A stretch of 39,254 bases of DNA, from NCBI RefSeq assembly GCF_000331535.1, contig NZ_AMZN01000083.1:1-39254 (forward strand), written 5' to 3'. Under the pieces are notes generated by a model. It was not told the origin of the DNA and made no database searches. It worked only from the letters and a program-made list of their open reading frames with translations. The DNA comes from Fulvivirga imtechensis AK7. Lineage in GTDB: Bacteria; Bacteroidota; Bacteroidia; Cytophagales; Cyclobacteriaceae. Of the stretch, positions 11,866 through 21,234 are shown in pieces (within the stretch, counting starts at the first letter, position 1; every line of letters begins with the position of its first letter). A program made the position numbers and the translations under genes.

Positions 11866-12672
11866 CTAATTCTTCCCTACTTTGTCGGCTGACTGATTTT
11901 GCCAGGGCTTCCCAATAGCTGATAAGTATTCAGAACGGTTCCACTCATCGAGTATGGAACTATTCTCCGGATCGGGAACACAAATGTAAACTTCGTCCGA
12001 GGGATTGTCTGTGATTTTGAGGCCGCATGTGCGTAGCATGGCTCCGACAGCAGCATGGTTGGCTACCCACCAGTTGGTAGGATCTCCGGCAAACCGTTTT
12101 TCTATAAAGGCCAGCTTTGGCCACCCGGTTTCAAGCATTTCTTCCCTGTCGTGAACACCATAATCGTCACGAATGACTTTTTCTTTTTTATCAGGCATCA
12201 TGAGTGTCTGGAAGATCATCATCCTTCCTACCTTCTCCGCAATGGTATCCAGCGCAAGTAAAGGATACCTGAGGTGGTACAGTACGCCCATAAACCAAAC
12301 CATGTCAAATTTTTCATTTAGCCTGGCCAGGTCGTATACCTGCATTTGTTTAAATCTGACCCTATCTTCCAGCCGGTAGGCTTTGGCTGCCCATTCCGCC
12401 TGCTTCAGATAGTGAGGGTCCAGGTCAATACCCAATACATTTGCACCCCTTTTAGCTAATTCGAAAGAATAGAACCCGGCATTGCATCCTATGTCTAACA
12501 CTTTCCAGCCGTTAAGGTCCTCAGGGATGTGCGGAGCCAGTTCCTTCCATTTAAATTTTGGAAAATCTCCCAGGAAATGGTCGGGGGCGGTTTGTTCCCC
12601 GCCAGGAAGGTGCAGGTTGTGAAACCATGGCTTCAGTGCTTCTATTTCTTCCAATATATTTTTTGTCATCAT
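11866..12672 (-). CDS. SAM-dependent methyltransferase of the glycosyltransferase cluster
   Basis: The product is 268 residues from the ATG pair at 12672/12669. A longer frame to 12759 uses TTG and adds residues unlike the family, so I reject it. It is a class I Rossmann methyltransferase. Motif I, VLDIGCNAGFYSFELAKRGA, begins near residue 58; the acidic ribose-binding residue is Asp84 (GIDLDPHYLK), and motif MVWFMGVLYHLRYPL follows. The N-terminal WFHNLHLPGG...APDHFLGDFP block resembles the DUF1698/CmoB-like subgroup often found beside glycosyltransferases; I recall it as TIGR04290, Rta_06860 type. It is the last gene of the nine-gene operon and probably methylates the sugar or carrier assembled by its neighbours. 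The acceptor cannot be deduced. Confidence 0.82.
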   Translation of the reverse strand: MMTKNILEEIEALKPWFHNLHLPGGEQTAPDHFLGDFPKFKWKELAPHIPEDLNGWKVLDIGCNAGFYSFELAKRGANVLGIDLDPHYLKQAEWAAKAYRLEDRVRFKQMQVYDLARLNEKFDMVWFMGVLYHLRYPLLALDTIAEKVGRMMIFQTLMMPDKKEKVIRDDYGVHDREEMLETGWPKLAFIEKRFAGDPTNWWVANHAAVGAMLRTCGLKITDNPSDEVYICVPDPENSSILDEWNRSEYLSAIGKPWQNQSADKVGKN

Positions 12673-12759
12673 GGGTTCGTTGATTATTGTTAACAATAAA
12701 TTGCACCTGTTATTAATGTCCGAAACCAGTTCTTCCTTTCCTAATATAAGCCCAGGCAA

Positions 12760-13833
12760 TTAGTATTGCTCTAAAGAGGCTAACTCTTCATAGTAGGCCA
12801 CCAATTCACGCGCTCTATGTGCTGCGGTATGTGCCAGTAGCACTTTCTGTCTCGCTGCGTTACCAAGTTGAATACGCTGCTCCTGAGTGGTATACTTTAA
12901 AATATCCATCATTTCATCATTATTACGCGCTATAAATATCTCTTTGTCTTTCTCAAATAGATCTGTAAGACCTTTCCAATAATCACTGATAATGGGCACT
13001 CCACACGCTGCAGCTTCAAAAAGCCTGACGCTGGGGGAGTAGCCCAACCTGATCATGGCCTGTCGCGTGACGTTGAGCGTAAAGATTTGTTCGTTGTAAA
13101 ATTTTCGGTGCAGCTCTGGTGGCAAATGATCTATTCGCTCTACATTGGCAGGCCATGCCATACCTTCAGGGTAGCCCGGTCCGGCTACAACGAATTTTTG
13201 ATCAGAGATCTTTTTTGAAGCCTCTGCCAAAAGGCTGTCAACGGTTGGTTGCCTGTCATCACTGTAGGTTCCCAAATAGCCTAATAACCATTTTTTTTCT
13301 ACATCCATGGGATAGTAAATACCGGGATCAAAAGAACAGTACAAAGCTTTTGCTTTACGTGCGCCATAAGTTGATTCAAGCAACTGCAATACTTCCCCTC
13401 CTGAAAAGGACAGATAGATGTCAAATAGAGGAACAAGATCTTTGCTCAGATATTCATCATCATCATTATCCAGCTTATGGAGCGTTACCGGTGTATCGAT
13501 ATCATAAAAGGCTTTAACACCCTCGGCTATATTCAGAACCCACCGGCATACTGATACACCTTCCGGTACATAAGAACCTACTATCACCATATCGGTTTTG
13601 CGTATCAGTGACTCAAAATTCTGTCTTAGCTTATACACAGATTCATAAAAGATCAGGTGAAAATCTTCCGGGCTTGAAAAGTCGCGGTTGCTGCTATACC
13701 AGGGCTTATCGTGTTCGAGAAAATATATTTCATGACCCAGTGCAGACAGTTCGCGCAGCAGGCCCCGGTAAGTAGTGGCATGTCCATTGCCCCACGATGA
13801 GCTTACCGTAAGTCCGATAAACACTATTTTCAT
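12760..13833 (-). CDS. CgeB-like glycosyltransferase 1
   Basis: This 357-residue protein carries the N-terminal signature SSWGNGHATTYRGLLRELSALGHEIYFLEHD and a C-terminal nucleotide-sugar-binding region, SVRLFEAAACGVPIISDYWKG, typical of CgeB / Glyco_trans_1_2 (GT-B fold) enzymes. Its ATG overlaps the stop of the preceding CgeB gene by 4 bases (ATGA), indicating translational coupling. It is the first of three consecutive paralogues reading from the 3' end of the operon. Donor and acceptor are unknown. No signal peptide or membrane segment is seen, so a cytoplasmic transferase is expected. Confidence 0.82.
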   Translation of the reverse strand: MKIVFIGLTVSSSWGNGHATTYRGLLRELSALGHEIYFLEHDKPWYSSNRDFSSPEDFHLIFYESVYKLRQNFESLIRKTDMVIVGSYVPEGVSVCRWVLNIAEGVKAFYDIDTPVTLHKLDNDDDEYLSKDLVPLFDIYLSFSGGEVLQLLESTYGARKAKALYCSFDPGIYYPMDVEKKWLLGYLGTYSDDRQPTVDSLLAEASKKISDQKFVVAGPGYPEGMAWPANVERIDHLPPELHRKFYNEQIFTLNVTRQAMIRLGYSPSVRLFEAAACGVPIISDYWKGLTDLFEKDKEIFIARNNDEMMDILKYTTQEQRIQLGNAARQKVLLAHTAAHRARELVAYYEELASLEQY

Positions 13834-14918
13834 ACTACTGATGGTTTGGGTTGAAGTATGGTTTTCAATTGCCTGGCCCGATGGTCGTATGTATGGCTGT
13901 TTTGTGCTTTTTCCAATGCAGCCTGGCCTATTTCCCGGGCTCTTTTTTTATTTAAAAATTTCAATACCTCTTTTACATTGGCAGGTGAGTGAGCCACTAT
14001 TATTTCCTCCTGGGGTTTAAAAAATTCCGAGATACCATTCCATGCGTCAGAAATAATACAGGCGCCGGCGCCTGCGGCTTCAAACACCCTGGTAGCAGGG
14101 GAAAACCCGTATGATGCCATACTATCGCGACTGATATTGAGAATAGCCAGAGGAGAGCAGTTAAATGCATTGTGGTCCTTTGTGGGTACGTGACCAATAT
14201 ATTTTATATTATCGGGGAGCGCCTTATTATCCCATCCACTGCCACCAAGAATAAATTTTTTATCAGGAAGCGCACGTGCTACTTCAATAAAATATTGCTC
14301 GACTCTCTTTTCTCTGTCAGGTAGCCTGTTTCCAAGAAATGCCAGGTCACAAACGTACTCTTCCTGGGGTTTTACGACATGATGTGTCTCAGGGTCAAAG
14401 GCATTATATATGGAGGTGCAATCTCTGGCTCCTAGAAGGCGGTAAGCCTCTTCAACGGGTTTGCCACCACCATAGGTTAAGATTTGATCATACTGCGGGA
14501 TAAGTTTACGGAAATAGTCATCGCTATTGTTGATCACCCGGTCCAGTGTAGCCGGGGCATCCACATCCCAAAAAATTATTTGCTGATCGGGTTTTCTGAT
14601 CTTCAGGATCTCCTCCTCAAGCTCCTGGTCAAACACACCTACTCCACTGGCCTTGATGATGATATCGGCTTTTAATGCCTGGTTCATGCATTTCCCCAGA
14701 TCATTCTTTGATGGCTGATATACTACCACTTTGGCATAATCGGGATCATCTATGTCCCTGTTGGCCTGTCTTTCATATATGTCAGGTTCATAAAAAGTTA
14801 TGGAGTATTCTAATCGATGAAGGGTTTTAATTATACCGCGGTAGTATGTGGCCGCGCCATTCCAGTAAGCGCTGACCAGGCTACTTCCAAAAAAAGCAAT
14901 ATTCACTGGTTTTTGCAT
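13830..14918 (-). CDS. CgeB-like glycosyltransferase 2
   Basis: The 362-residue protein is a paralogue of the genes on both sides. It has the same N-terminal block (SAYWNGAATYYRGIIKTLHRL) followed by an acidic FYEPD, and the C-terminal TRVFEAAGAGACIISDAWNG segment of the GT-B fold. It starts at ATG 14918, 2 bp after the stop of the upstream CgeB gene, and its own stop overlaps the next start. Divergence among the three copies is high, so they probably make different linkages rather than being recent duplicates. Confidence 0.82.
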   Translation of the reverse strand: MQKPVNIAFFGSSLVSAYWNGAATYYRGIIKTLHRLEYSITFYEPDIYERQANRDIDDPDYAKVVVYQPSKNDLGKCMNQALKADIIIKASGVGVFDQELEEEILKIRKPDQQIIFWDVDAPATLDRVINNSDDYFRKLIPQYDQILTYGGGKPVEEAYRLLGARDCTSIYNAFDPETHHVVKPQEEYVCDLAFLGNRLPDREKRVEQYFIEVARALPDKKFILGGSGWDNKALPDNIKYIGHVPTKDHNAFNCSPLAILNISRDSMASYGFSPATRVFEAAGAGACIISDAWNGISEFFKPQEEIIVAHSPANVKEVLKFLNKKRAREIGQAALEKAQNSHTYDHRARQLKTILQPKPSVV

Positions 14919-14920
14919 AG

Positions 14921-16033
14921 TTATGCCTCCTGTCTCACTTGATTATAGTTGATGATCTGTTTGTAAATGATTAGCAATTCCGTTGCTCTATGCATGCATG
15001 TATGTCTGGAGCAAATAGTAGAATAGGCATGATCAGCCATGTTTCTGGCGAATGCCTCGTTATGCACCACCTTGTCGAGCATTTGAGTCATTTCCTCTCC
15101 GGAGTGTGCCATCAGGAAGTCTTTACCGGCAGTAAACAAGCCTTCCGTGTCTTCCCAGGGAGCGCTGAGTAGCGGGATCTTTGTTGCCATAGCTTCAAAG
15201 GGCCTGATAGTAGGTATGCCATGCAGATGCTCACGATAAAATCGCCTGGGAACGTGTATTGTCGCTTTATATTTAGAAAATGTTTCGGCTACCTTACAAG
15301 TAGGCAGCCATCCGCCATATTCTATACCGGCTCTTTCCAGCGATCGAAGTGCATGCTTTGGATACCTTACGCCATAAAATTTTGCCCGAAGCCCCAATGC
15401 TTTTACAGGTTCGATAATATATTCATGAAGTTCCTCGGTGCGTTCGTTATCTCCCCAGTTACCGATCCACACCACATCACCCAAAATTTCATCACGTACC
15501 ATAGGGTGGTAGGTATCCGTATCTGCAGCTTCATGCCAGGTCCACACATTTTGATGCCAGCCCTCATGCAGGTATTCCTTGCGCAGGGTGTTGCCAAAAG
15601 CCAGTACACCATCATAATGTGAAAGATCGTATCGTTTCATTTCCTCCTTGGCGGAAATGGCCCTGTGGTGAGTGTCGTGAAAAAGTAATACATAATCGTG
15701 AATGAGCTTGAAATCGCCAATGGCCTTCACCAGAGCTGGTTCATTCCACTCGTGAACGATCACTATGTCTGCTCCGTCCAGCATTTCTTTGAGGTTATGG
15801 TCCTTAGGGTCGTAAAAGGAAGATCTTAGATGAGGAAAAAATGATTCAAAGTCTTCAATAGCTTTGGTGCCATAATCCTTGATAAGAGAGTTGAGACTCC
15901 ATCCGTTGCGCGGTTCATAAACTTTTACATCGTGTCCCATTTTTAAAAGTGAGGCATAAATACCACGTAAGAAGTGGGCATTGCCATGATTCCAGTCGGA
16001 TATTAACGAATGATAAAATAATACAATCTTCAT
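14921..16033 (-). CDS. CgeB-like glycosyltransferase 3
   Basis: This 370-residue protein has the N-terminal motif SDWNHGNAHFLRGIYASLL, then GHDVKVYEPR, and the C-terminal TIRPFEAMATKIPLLSAPWE motif. It also has HDTHHRA and VWIGNWGDNERTEEL segments characteristic of CgeB-type enzymes. It lies 14 bp after the GT4 gene and 2 bp before the second CgeB gene in the same operon. The GT-B family assignment is good; the specific activity is unknown. Confidence 0.82.
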   Translation of the reverse strand: MKIVLFYHSLISDWNHGNAHFLRGIYASLLKMGHDVKVYEPRNGWSLNSLIKDYGTKAIEDFESFFPHLRSSFYDPKDHNLKEMLDGADIVIVHEWNEPALVKAIGDFKLIHDYVLLFHDTHHRAISAKEEMKRYDLSHYDGVLAFGNTLRKEYLHEGWHQNVWTWHEAADTDTYHPMVRDEILGDVVWIGNWGDNERTEELHEYIIEPVKALGLRAKFYGVRYPKHALRSLERAGIEYGGWLPTCKVAETFSKYKATIHVPRRFYREHLHGIPTIRPFEAMATKIPLLSAPWEDTEGLFTAGKDFLMAHSGEEMTQMLDKVVHNEAFARNMADHAYSTICSRHTCMHRATELLIIYKQIINYNQVRQEA

Positions 16034-16047
16034 ATTGGGTCTTTTCT

Positions 16048-17121
16048 TTAGGTGAGCAACGTATGGCTTTCGTGCCTTACATTGTTGTATAGGTTTATAT
16101 ATTGTTCTGTCTTTTTCTTTAAAGTATACCGTTGAGATCTTTTATAGGCTTCGGCTGCCATGCAATTGCGATATTTAACATCGCTCAGCAGTGTATTGCA
16201 TGTATGGGCCAGCGCTTCCGGGTTATCAGGTTCTACATAGCACATGGACTCCCCCCACAATTCGCGCATTGTTGCAATGTCACCACCCACGAGCGCGCAC
16301 CTTCTTGATGCTGCCTCGAGAAAAGAAAGGCCAAAAGGCTCATATTTTACGGGCAAAACATATATCGCGCTGATGTTTAGCCAGCCAAAGATCTCAGGTC
16401 GGCTCAGTATGCCTAAAAAGGTAACATTTGCCGTATTATTTTTCTCCCGGGATCCTGCTCCTGCGATATATATTTTACCGTTGATATTGTCTGCAGCCTT
16501 CAGTAGCAGGTCAATATTTTTTGCTTCATCCCACAGTCTTCCCATGCTGAATATGATGGGCTGCTTATCGGTACTGACCTTAGATGGCGCCAGTGCATTG
16601 TAAATAACAGTAGACCTTTCCGGATGGCCATAAATACGCTGAAAGGTGCTAAGCATGGCAGCGCTGGGAGCTACAACCATGTTTGCCCCATGAAATGCCT
16701 CCCTCACCACATTAAAATAGTAGTTAAACCGCCCGGGGAGAGGTTCCTTTTTAACAGCCTCCCACCAACTGCTGACACACGAGTGGGCGACCAGTATTTT
16801 AGGGCAGTCCCAACCCATATTTACATGCGCGTAATTATTAAAGTGAATGAGGTCCGGCTGCTCTTTTTCATATATCCTGGTCAACCATTGGCCAGCTTTT
16901 TCCACGTCATTCCATGGGCTGTCCATCCACTCCAGCTTACATGTTTTGTGATAAAATTTGACCCCGCGACATTGATGAAGGTCCGCCCGCTGTGCTTCTG
17001 TCAGTTTTGGCCCCATGGCTACCAGCACTACCTTTACCTGCTCCCTCAGTAGCCCGGCTACCAGGTCGATAGAATAGTGCCACACCCCTCCTGCAGTGTC
17101 CGTTGTCATTAGTATTTTCAT
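16048..17121 (-). CDS. GT4-family glycosyltransferase
   Basis: The 357-residue protein has the N-terminal TTDTAGGVWHYSIDLVAGL acceptor-side motif of GT4 retaining transferases. Its donor-side half includes FSMGRLWDEAKNIDLLLKA, FLG-x-LSRPEI and the E-x7-E motif within EPFGLSFLE. The start overlaps the Gfo/Idh gene stop by 4 bases (ATGA). A retaining transfer from a nucleotide sugar is expected from the family. Together with three CgeB enzymes it gives the cluster four glycosyl transfer steps. Confidence 0.87.
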   Translation of the reverse strand: MKILMTTDTAGGVWHYSIDLVAGLLREQVKVVLVAMGPKLTEAQRADLHQCRGVKFYHKTCKLEWMDSPWNDVEKAGQWLTRIYEKEQPDLIHFNNYAHVNMGWDCPKILVAHSCVSSWWEAVKKEPLPGRFNYYFNVVREAFHGANMVVAPSAAMLSTFQRIYGHPERSTVIYNALAPSKVSTDKQPIIFSMGRLWDEAKNIDLLLKAADNINGKIYIAGAGSREKNNTANVTFLGILSRPEIFGWLNISAIYVLPVKYEPFGLSFLEAASRRCALVGGDIATMRELWGESMCYVEPDNPEALAHTCNTLLSDVKYRNCMAAEAYKRSQRYTLKKKTEQYINLYNNVRHESHTLLT

Positions 17122-18140
17122 ACTCTTGTGAAATTGTAAATATCTTCCAGCAGTGCTGCTGATTTAATGAATTCATTATTCGACAAGCTGAAGGAGCTGT
17201 TTTTTGCCAATCTTTCCGCCCAGTATTGAATGGCTCTTCCTCCCCAGTCATCAGGTGGAGTTACGATCACTTCAGAATAATTTTGAGAATATATTTCGGC
17301 CTGGAAATCATAAAAAGAGCCGTTGACATTATGAAAACTTGCCCCGCCCTTAGTACCGTAGATCTTCAGGTATATTTCTGCATCTTTCCCTACGGAGAGT
17401 CTCCAGCTACAGGCCAGTCTCATACTTATCCCGCTTGATGTACAAAGCTGTGCCTCGGCATAGTCTTCCACGGTTTCCCAGTGATTGGAAATAGTTTTGC
17501 CCTCTGACAGGATATTGGCATACCTTACCTCCGTTGAAGGAGCGTTGAAAAGGTACAACATAAGATCCACCAGGTGCGACCCCAGGTCCATTAAACAGCC
17601 TCCCCCGGACAGCTTCGGATCATAAAACCACGGTTTATCAGGACCATAGGAATTGTGAAATACTGCCTCTACAGCATATATTTTGCCCAGTGTACCATCT
17701 TCGATCACTTCTTTAATGGCCTGTATACCTTTGGTGTACCGGTAGGAGTAGTCGACACCTAAGAGTTTATTCATTTTCTGGGCCTGATTTACCACTGCTC
17801 TTGTTTCGGCAAGGTTTCTTCCTAATGGCTTTTGACAAAACACCGCTTTTCCGAGTTCTAAAGCCCTTATGGCCTGCTTAGCATGAAGTGCACTCGGAGT
17901 AGCAATTACAACACCGTCAATATTTTCCTTGAGCAGGTCGTCTATCGATTCGTAGGCCTTTGCCGATGGAACTACCTTTAATGTTTCATCGATATTCGGC
18001 TGGTAGGTATCACATATTGCTATGTTGTCTGATAGTTTGCAAGAGACCAGTGTTTCCAACCTGTTTTTGCCTATCCAACCAACACCCAGAAAACCTAATT
18101 TTGGCAGGGTGTCTTGTCGTACTTCTGCTACTTCACTCAT
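17118..18140 (-). CDS. Gfo/Idh/MocA family NAD(P)-dependent oxidoreductase
   Basis: This 340-residue protein has an N-terminal Rossmann domain (LGFLGVGWIGKNRLETL, glycines 19, 21 and 24). The catalytic lysine is Lys104 in the CQKPLG motif, a variant of the family's EKP, and the substrate-domain signature is GGGCLMDLGSHLVDLMLYLF. Such enzymes oxidise or reduce sugar hydroxyls, often at C3, or act on inositols. It lies 4 bp after the alcohol dehydrogenase gene and overlaps the GT4 start. It probably modifies the nucleotide sugar or a free sugar precursor in this pathway. Confidence 0.86.
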   Translation of the reverse strand: MSEVAEVRQDTLPKLGFLGVGWIGKNRLETLVSCKLSDNIAICDTYQPNIDETLKVVPSAKAYESIDDLLKENIDGVVIATPSALHAKQAIRALELGKAVFCQKPLGRNLAETRAVVNQAQKMNKLLGVDYSYRYTKGIQAIKEVIEDGTLGKIYAVEAVFHNSYGPDKPWFYDPKLSGGGCLMDLGSHLVDLMLYLFNAPSTEVRYANILSEGKTISNHWETVEDYAEAQLCTSSGISMRLACSWRLSVGKDAEIYLKIYGTKGGASFHNVNGSFYDFQAEIYSQNYSEVIVTPPDDWGGRAIQYWAERLAKNSSFSLSNNEFIKSAALLEDIYNFTRV

Positions 18141-18144
18141 AAGA

Positions 18145-19146
18145 TTAAAATTTTACGTATCCTTTAATAAAACCTTCGGGGCACTTTTTCAGAATTTCAA
18201 ATGCCTCTTCTAATTGCTCAAATGTAAACTCGTGGGTCAGAAAATCCTTCGGGTTTAAGCGCCCCTGATTCACCGAATCGATAGCAGCCTTTATTCCTTC
18301 TTTATATTTCTTCTGATCTCTTTCATGTGCATTGATCACGTCAATTGCTTTCCAGTTCCACTGCTGCATATTTACTTTGCGTAAGCCGTCCTGATGATAG
18401 CCCGCAATGATCAGTTTTCCATAGTCAGCTATTAACTCAGCAGCCAAATCAAGAGGCCATTGTTTGCCTGTACACTCTATTATCCTTTCACAGCCGTTTC
18501 CTGCAGTTAGCTCCCGTACTACTTCAATGATCTGCCAGTGATCATTCATTTTAATACACTGATCAGCATACCGGCCGGCCAGTTTTAGTGACGAGTCTCT
18601 TCGTGATAATGCAAGTACCCGGGCTCCCTTTTCTTTGGCCAACTGTACCAGTCCCAGGCCTAAAAAGCCTAACCCGATGATGGCTACCGTTTGGCCTTTT
18701 TGGATGTCAGCTCTACGTAAGATATTCATCATGCAGCCAAACGGTTCTCCCGGAAAAGGAACATTTTCCAGTGCAGGAGGGATGAGTATGCAATCTTCAG
18801 CAGGAAGGGTAGCGTATTCGGCAAATACATTGCCTGCCAGCATTGCTACACGTTGCCCCGGAGTAAGCTCAACTCCGGGACCTGTTTCCTCAACCCTTCC
18901 CCAGCCTTCGTGGCCGGGCACACCGGGTTCCATGGGGTAGTTAAACCACTCGCGGCCTTCCCATACGGGGATGTTCGAAGCACAAAGGCCTACACCTTCC
19001 AGCCTCACCAGCACTTCTCCTTCACGGGGCTGTGGTATTTGCTTTTGCACAAACTCCACAGATCCCGGGGAGCTGATTACTGCTGCCCGGTAGGGATCTA
19101 TTACGGGTGTTTCTAACTCAGAACTTGTAAATTCGGTTTTATTCAT
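18145..19146 (-). CDS. Zinc-type medium-chain alcohol dehydrogenase
   Basis: The product is 333 residues with a GroES-like N-terminal half: catalytic zinc ligands at GLCASN and PGHEGWGRV. The NAD-binding half contains AIIGLGFLGLGLVQLAKEKGARV. The four-cysteine structural zinc loop of classical MDRs is not visible. The C-terminal NPKDFLTHEFTFEQLEEAFE block is typical of sorbitol- or threonine-dehydrogenase-like members. It starts with an ATGA overlap on the glycosidase-epimerase fusion gene. A sugar alcohol or keto-sugar substrate is inferred from context. Confidence 0.85.
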   Translation of the reverse strand: MNKTEFTSSELETPVIDPYRAAVISSPGSVEFVQKQIPQPREGEVLVRLEGVGLCASNIPVWEGREWFNYPMEPGVPGHEGWGRVEETGPGVELTPGQRVAMLAGNVFAEYATLPAEDCILIPPALENVPFPGEPFGCMMNILRRADIQKGQTVAIIGLGFLGLGLVQLAKEKGARVLALSRRDSSLKLAGRYADQCIKMNDHWQIIEVVRELTAGNGCERIIECTGKQWPLDLAAELIADYGKLIIAGYHQDGLRKVNMQQWNWKAIDVINAHERDQKKYKEGIKAAIDSVNQGRLNPKDFLTHEFTFEQLEEAFEILKKCPEGFIKGYVKF

Positions 19147-21227
19147 GAAGCAATTCCATTTGTTAGTTGTTGTATTGTAATATTGGGTTTATGTTGTTTT
19201 TGCAGCCAACGATAGAGCCTATCGATGCCTTCTGACATAGTTACCGAAGGAGACCATCCTACCGCTTTCTTTAGTTTTCTGTAATCAGAAATATAATACA
19301 CCTGGTCTCCGGTTCTTACTTTGTCAAACTGAAGATCGACCTTAACATCTTTTTTGATCTCGATCAGATGGACCAACTCGAGGAGGCTGATCGAATTATC
19401 TAAGCCCCCGCCAATATTGAATGCCTCTCCATTGATCTTTTCGATATTTTCCCAGGCCAACTGAAAGGCTTTCACCAGATCATCTATGAAAAGTATATCC
19501 CGTACCTGCTTGCCATCTCCATAAATATGGATCATCTCTTCTTTAATGGCATTGATAAGAAAGTGTGCCACCCAGCCCTGGTCTTCCGTACCAAATTGAT
19601 GAGGACCATAAATACAACTCATTCTAAACACCACAGCCTTGAGGTCAAAGGAACGTGCATAATCAAGTACATACTGCTCTGCGGAGCCCTTGGAGCTGCC
19701 ATAAGGGCTGTGAAAGTCCAGGGGCTGGCTCTCACTGATCCCATATTTTTGTATATCTCTATCACGGGGTACATATCTGAAATCAGACTGATCAAAAGCA
19801 ACATCATGCAAGCTGCCATACACTTTATTAGTTGAAGTAAAAATGATTGGTGGCTGATGTGCTGATTCGCGAATGGCCTCCAGAACGTTAAATGTACCTC
19901 TGATATTAACATCGAAATCAAATGACGGATCTTCCAGGCTGGTAGTAACTGCCACCTGTCCTGCCAGATGGAAGATCATACAGGCATGGTCTACTGCTTT
20001 TTTCAGGTTGAAATAGTTTCTGATGTCTGCAATCTCTACCCAAATGCTTTTACTGTCATGTTCTGACAAAAGCCACTCCAGGTTCTTCTCTACTCCCGGG
20101 CGCGATAAGTTATCGTATACAATCACTTTATGCCCCAGGTTGAGGAGGTGATTAGCCAGATTGACGCCAATAAAGCCCGCCCCACCGGTAACTAACACAT
20201 ATTTGTCGGTGGACTTTCTTGCCTTTTTTGCTGCAGGGTTACTACTCTTACACCAGTCAATATCTTTCAGTGAATGCAGGTCAAATGATTCCATCATCCG
20301 ATAGAGCAACTTTGGCTTTCCTTTATAGTCCTTCAGGCCAAAGTGATATTCCCGTTCATCCAGATGGAACCCATCAACCGTGGACCGGCTGGGGCAGAGG
20401 TCATATAGCGAATACCAGTATACTCTTGTTGCCGAGCTATTTATCACTTTAATAAACTCTTGCAATTGCTGTTTCTCATCATACTGCCAGGTAGAGAACC
20501 CTGCTTCCGTTATCCATATTTCCGGTTGCAGGTTATGGTCGTCCAATACCTTTTGTACCGATTCTATTTGGTCATTCCAGTTGCGGAAGTGGGAGTCAAA
20601 AGAACCGGGAAAGCCATGGATACCCACAGCATCTACATTTTCAAGTACATTGCGCTGAGCCATAAAATCCAGCCAGTTAACATCAATCGGACTCATGCCG
20701 CCCAAAGCCACCTTTTTGCCCAAGTGCTTTGACCAATAAGCAGCACAGATGATCATTTCACAAAAAATATCCCAGTTGCTATCCAGTGTATAATCATACT
20801 CGCTTCTATTGTTTGGCTCATTCCACAGCTCTACCCATTCAAAGTGTTCCCCATACCTGTTAATGAATATATCCATGAAATCAGCAAATCTTTTAGGGCC
20901 CTTGGGAGGGGAAGAAGTTTTATGCGCAATGCCTATTGAAGGAGGAGTATACAGAAAGCAGGGGAGGATCTCTACTTCCTTCGACAACCTTGGCAGAAGC
21001 CAATCGTACCATGCTTCCCCTTCCTTGGTGTAATAATCGGCCCATGAAATGCCTGTTCTCAGATGTTTTATTCCTATTGTTTTAAGGTCATTTAAGGTCT
21101 GTTCTACTTTTTCATACTCCCCAAGATGAAACCATTGAAGGATCCCTATCTCTTTGGATTCATCAGGGCGTTTTCTTGAATATTTTTTATTATTAGTGCT
21201 GTTATTATTCTTTCTCATGGTCTTCAT
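19143..21227 (-). CDS. Fusion of a clan GH-A glycoside hydrolase and an NDP-sugar epimerase
   Basis: This single 694-residue frame joins two enzymes. Residues about 25-315 are a TIM-barrel, clan GH-A type. The proposed acid/base is Glu137 in ELWNEPNN and the proposed nucleophile is Glu241 in WITEAGFSTW, resembling GH39/GH5-like glycosidases without a signal peptide. Residues about 342-680 are an extended SDR with TGGAGFIG (347-354), YDNLSRPGVEKNLEWL, STNKVYG and catalytic Tyr509/Lys513 (YGSSK), closest by eye to CDP-paratose 2-epimerase-like enzymes. A ~25-residue basic linker separates them. The gene sits second in the operon, 7 bp after another epimerase. A hydrolase tied to a sugar nucleotide epimerase suggests recycling or editing of a glycoside, but this is inference. 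Start is ATG 21227 or 21218. Confidence 0.85.
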   Translation of the reverse strand: MKTMRKNNNSTNNKKYSRKRPDESKEIGILQWFHLGEYEKVEQTLNDLKTIGIKHLRTGISWADYYTKEGEAWYDWLLPRLSKEVEILPCFLYTPPSIGIAHKTSSPPKGPKRFADFMDIFINRYGEHFEWVELWNEPNNRSEYDYTLDSNWDIFCEMIICAAYWSKHLGKKVALGGMSPIDVNWLDFMAQRNVLENVDAVGIHGFPGSFDSHFRNWNDQIESVQKVLDDHNLQPEIWITEAGFSTWQYDEKQQLQEFIKVINSSATRVYWYSLYDLCPSRSTVDGFHLDEREYHFGLKDYKGKPKLLYRMMESFDLHSLKDIDWCKSSNPAAKKARKSTDKYVLVTGGAGFIGVNLANHLLNLGHKVIVYDNLSRPGVEKNLEWLLSEHDSKSIWVEIADIRNYFNLKKAVDHACMIFHLAGQVAVTTSLEDPSFDFDVNIRGTFNVLEAIRESAHQPPIIFTSTNKVYGSLHDVAFDQSDFRYVPRDRDIQKYGISESQPLDFHSPYGSSKGSAEQYVLDYARSFDLKAVVFRMSCIYGPHQFGTEDQGWVAHFLINAIKEEMIHIYGDGKQVRDILFIDDLVKAFQLAWENIEKINGEAFNIGGGLDNSISLLELVHLIEIKKDVKVDLQFDKVRTGDQVYYISDYRKLKKAVGWSPSVTMSEGIDRLYRWLQKQHKPNITIQQLTNGIAS

Positions 21228-21234
21228 ATTATGG

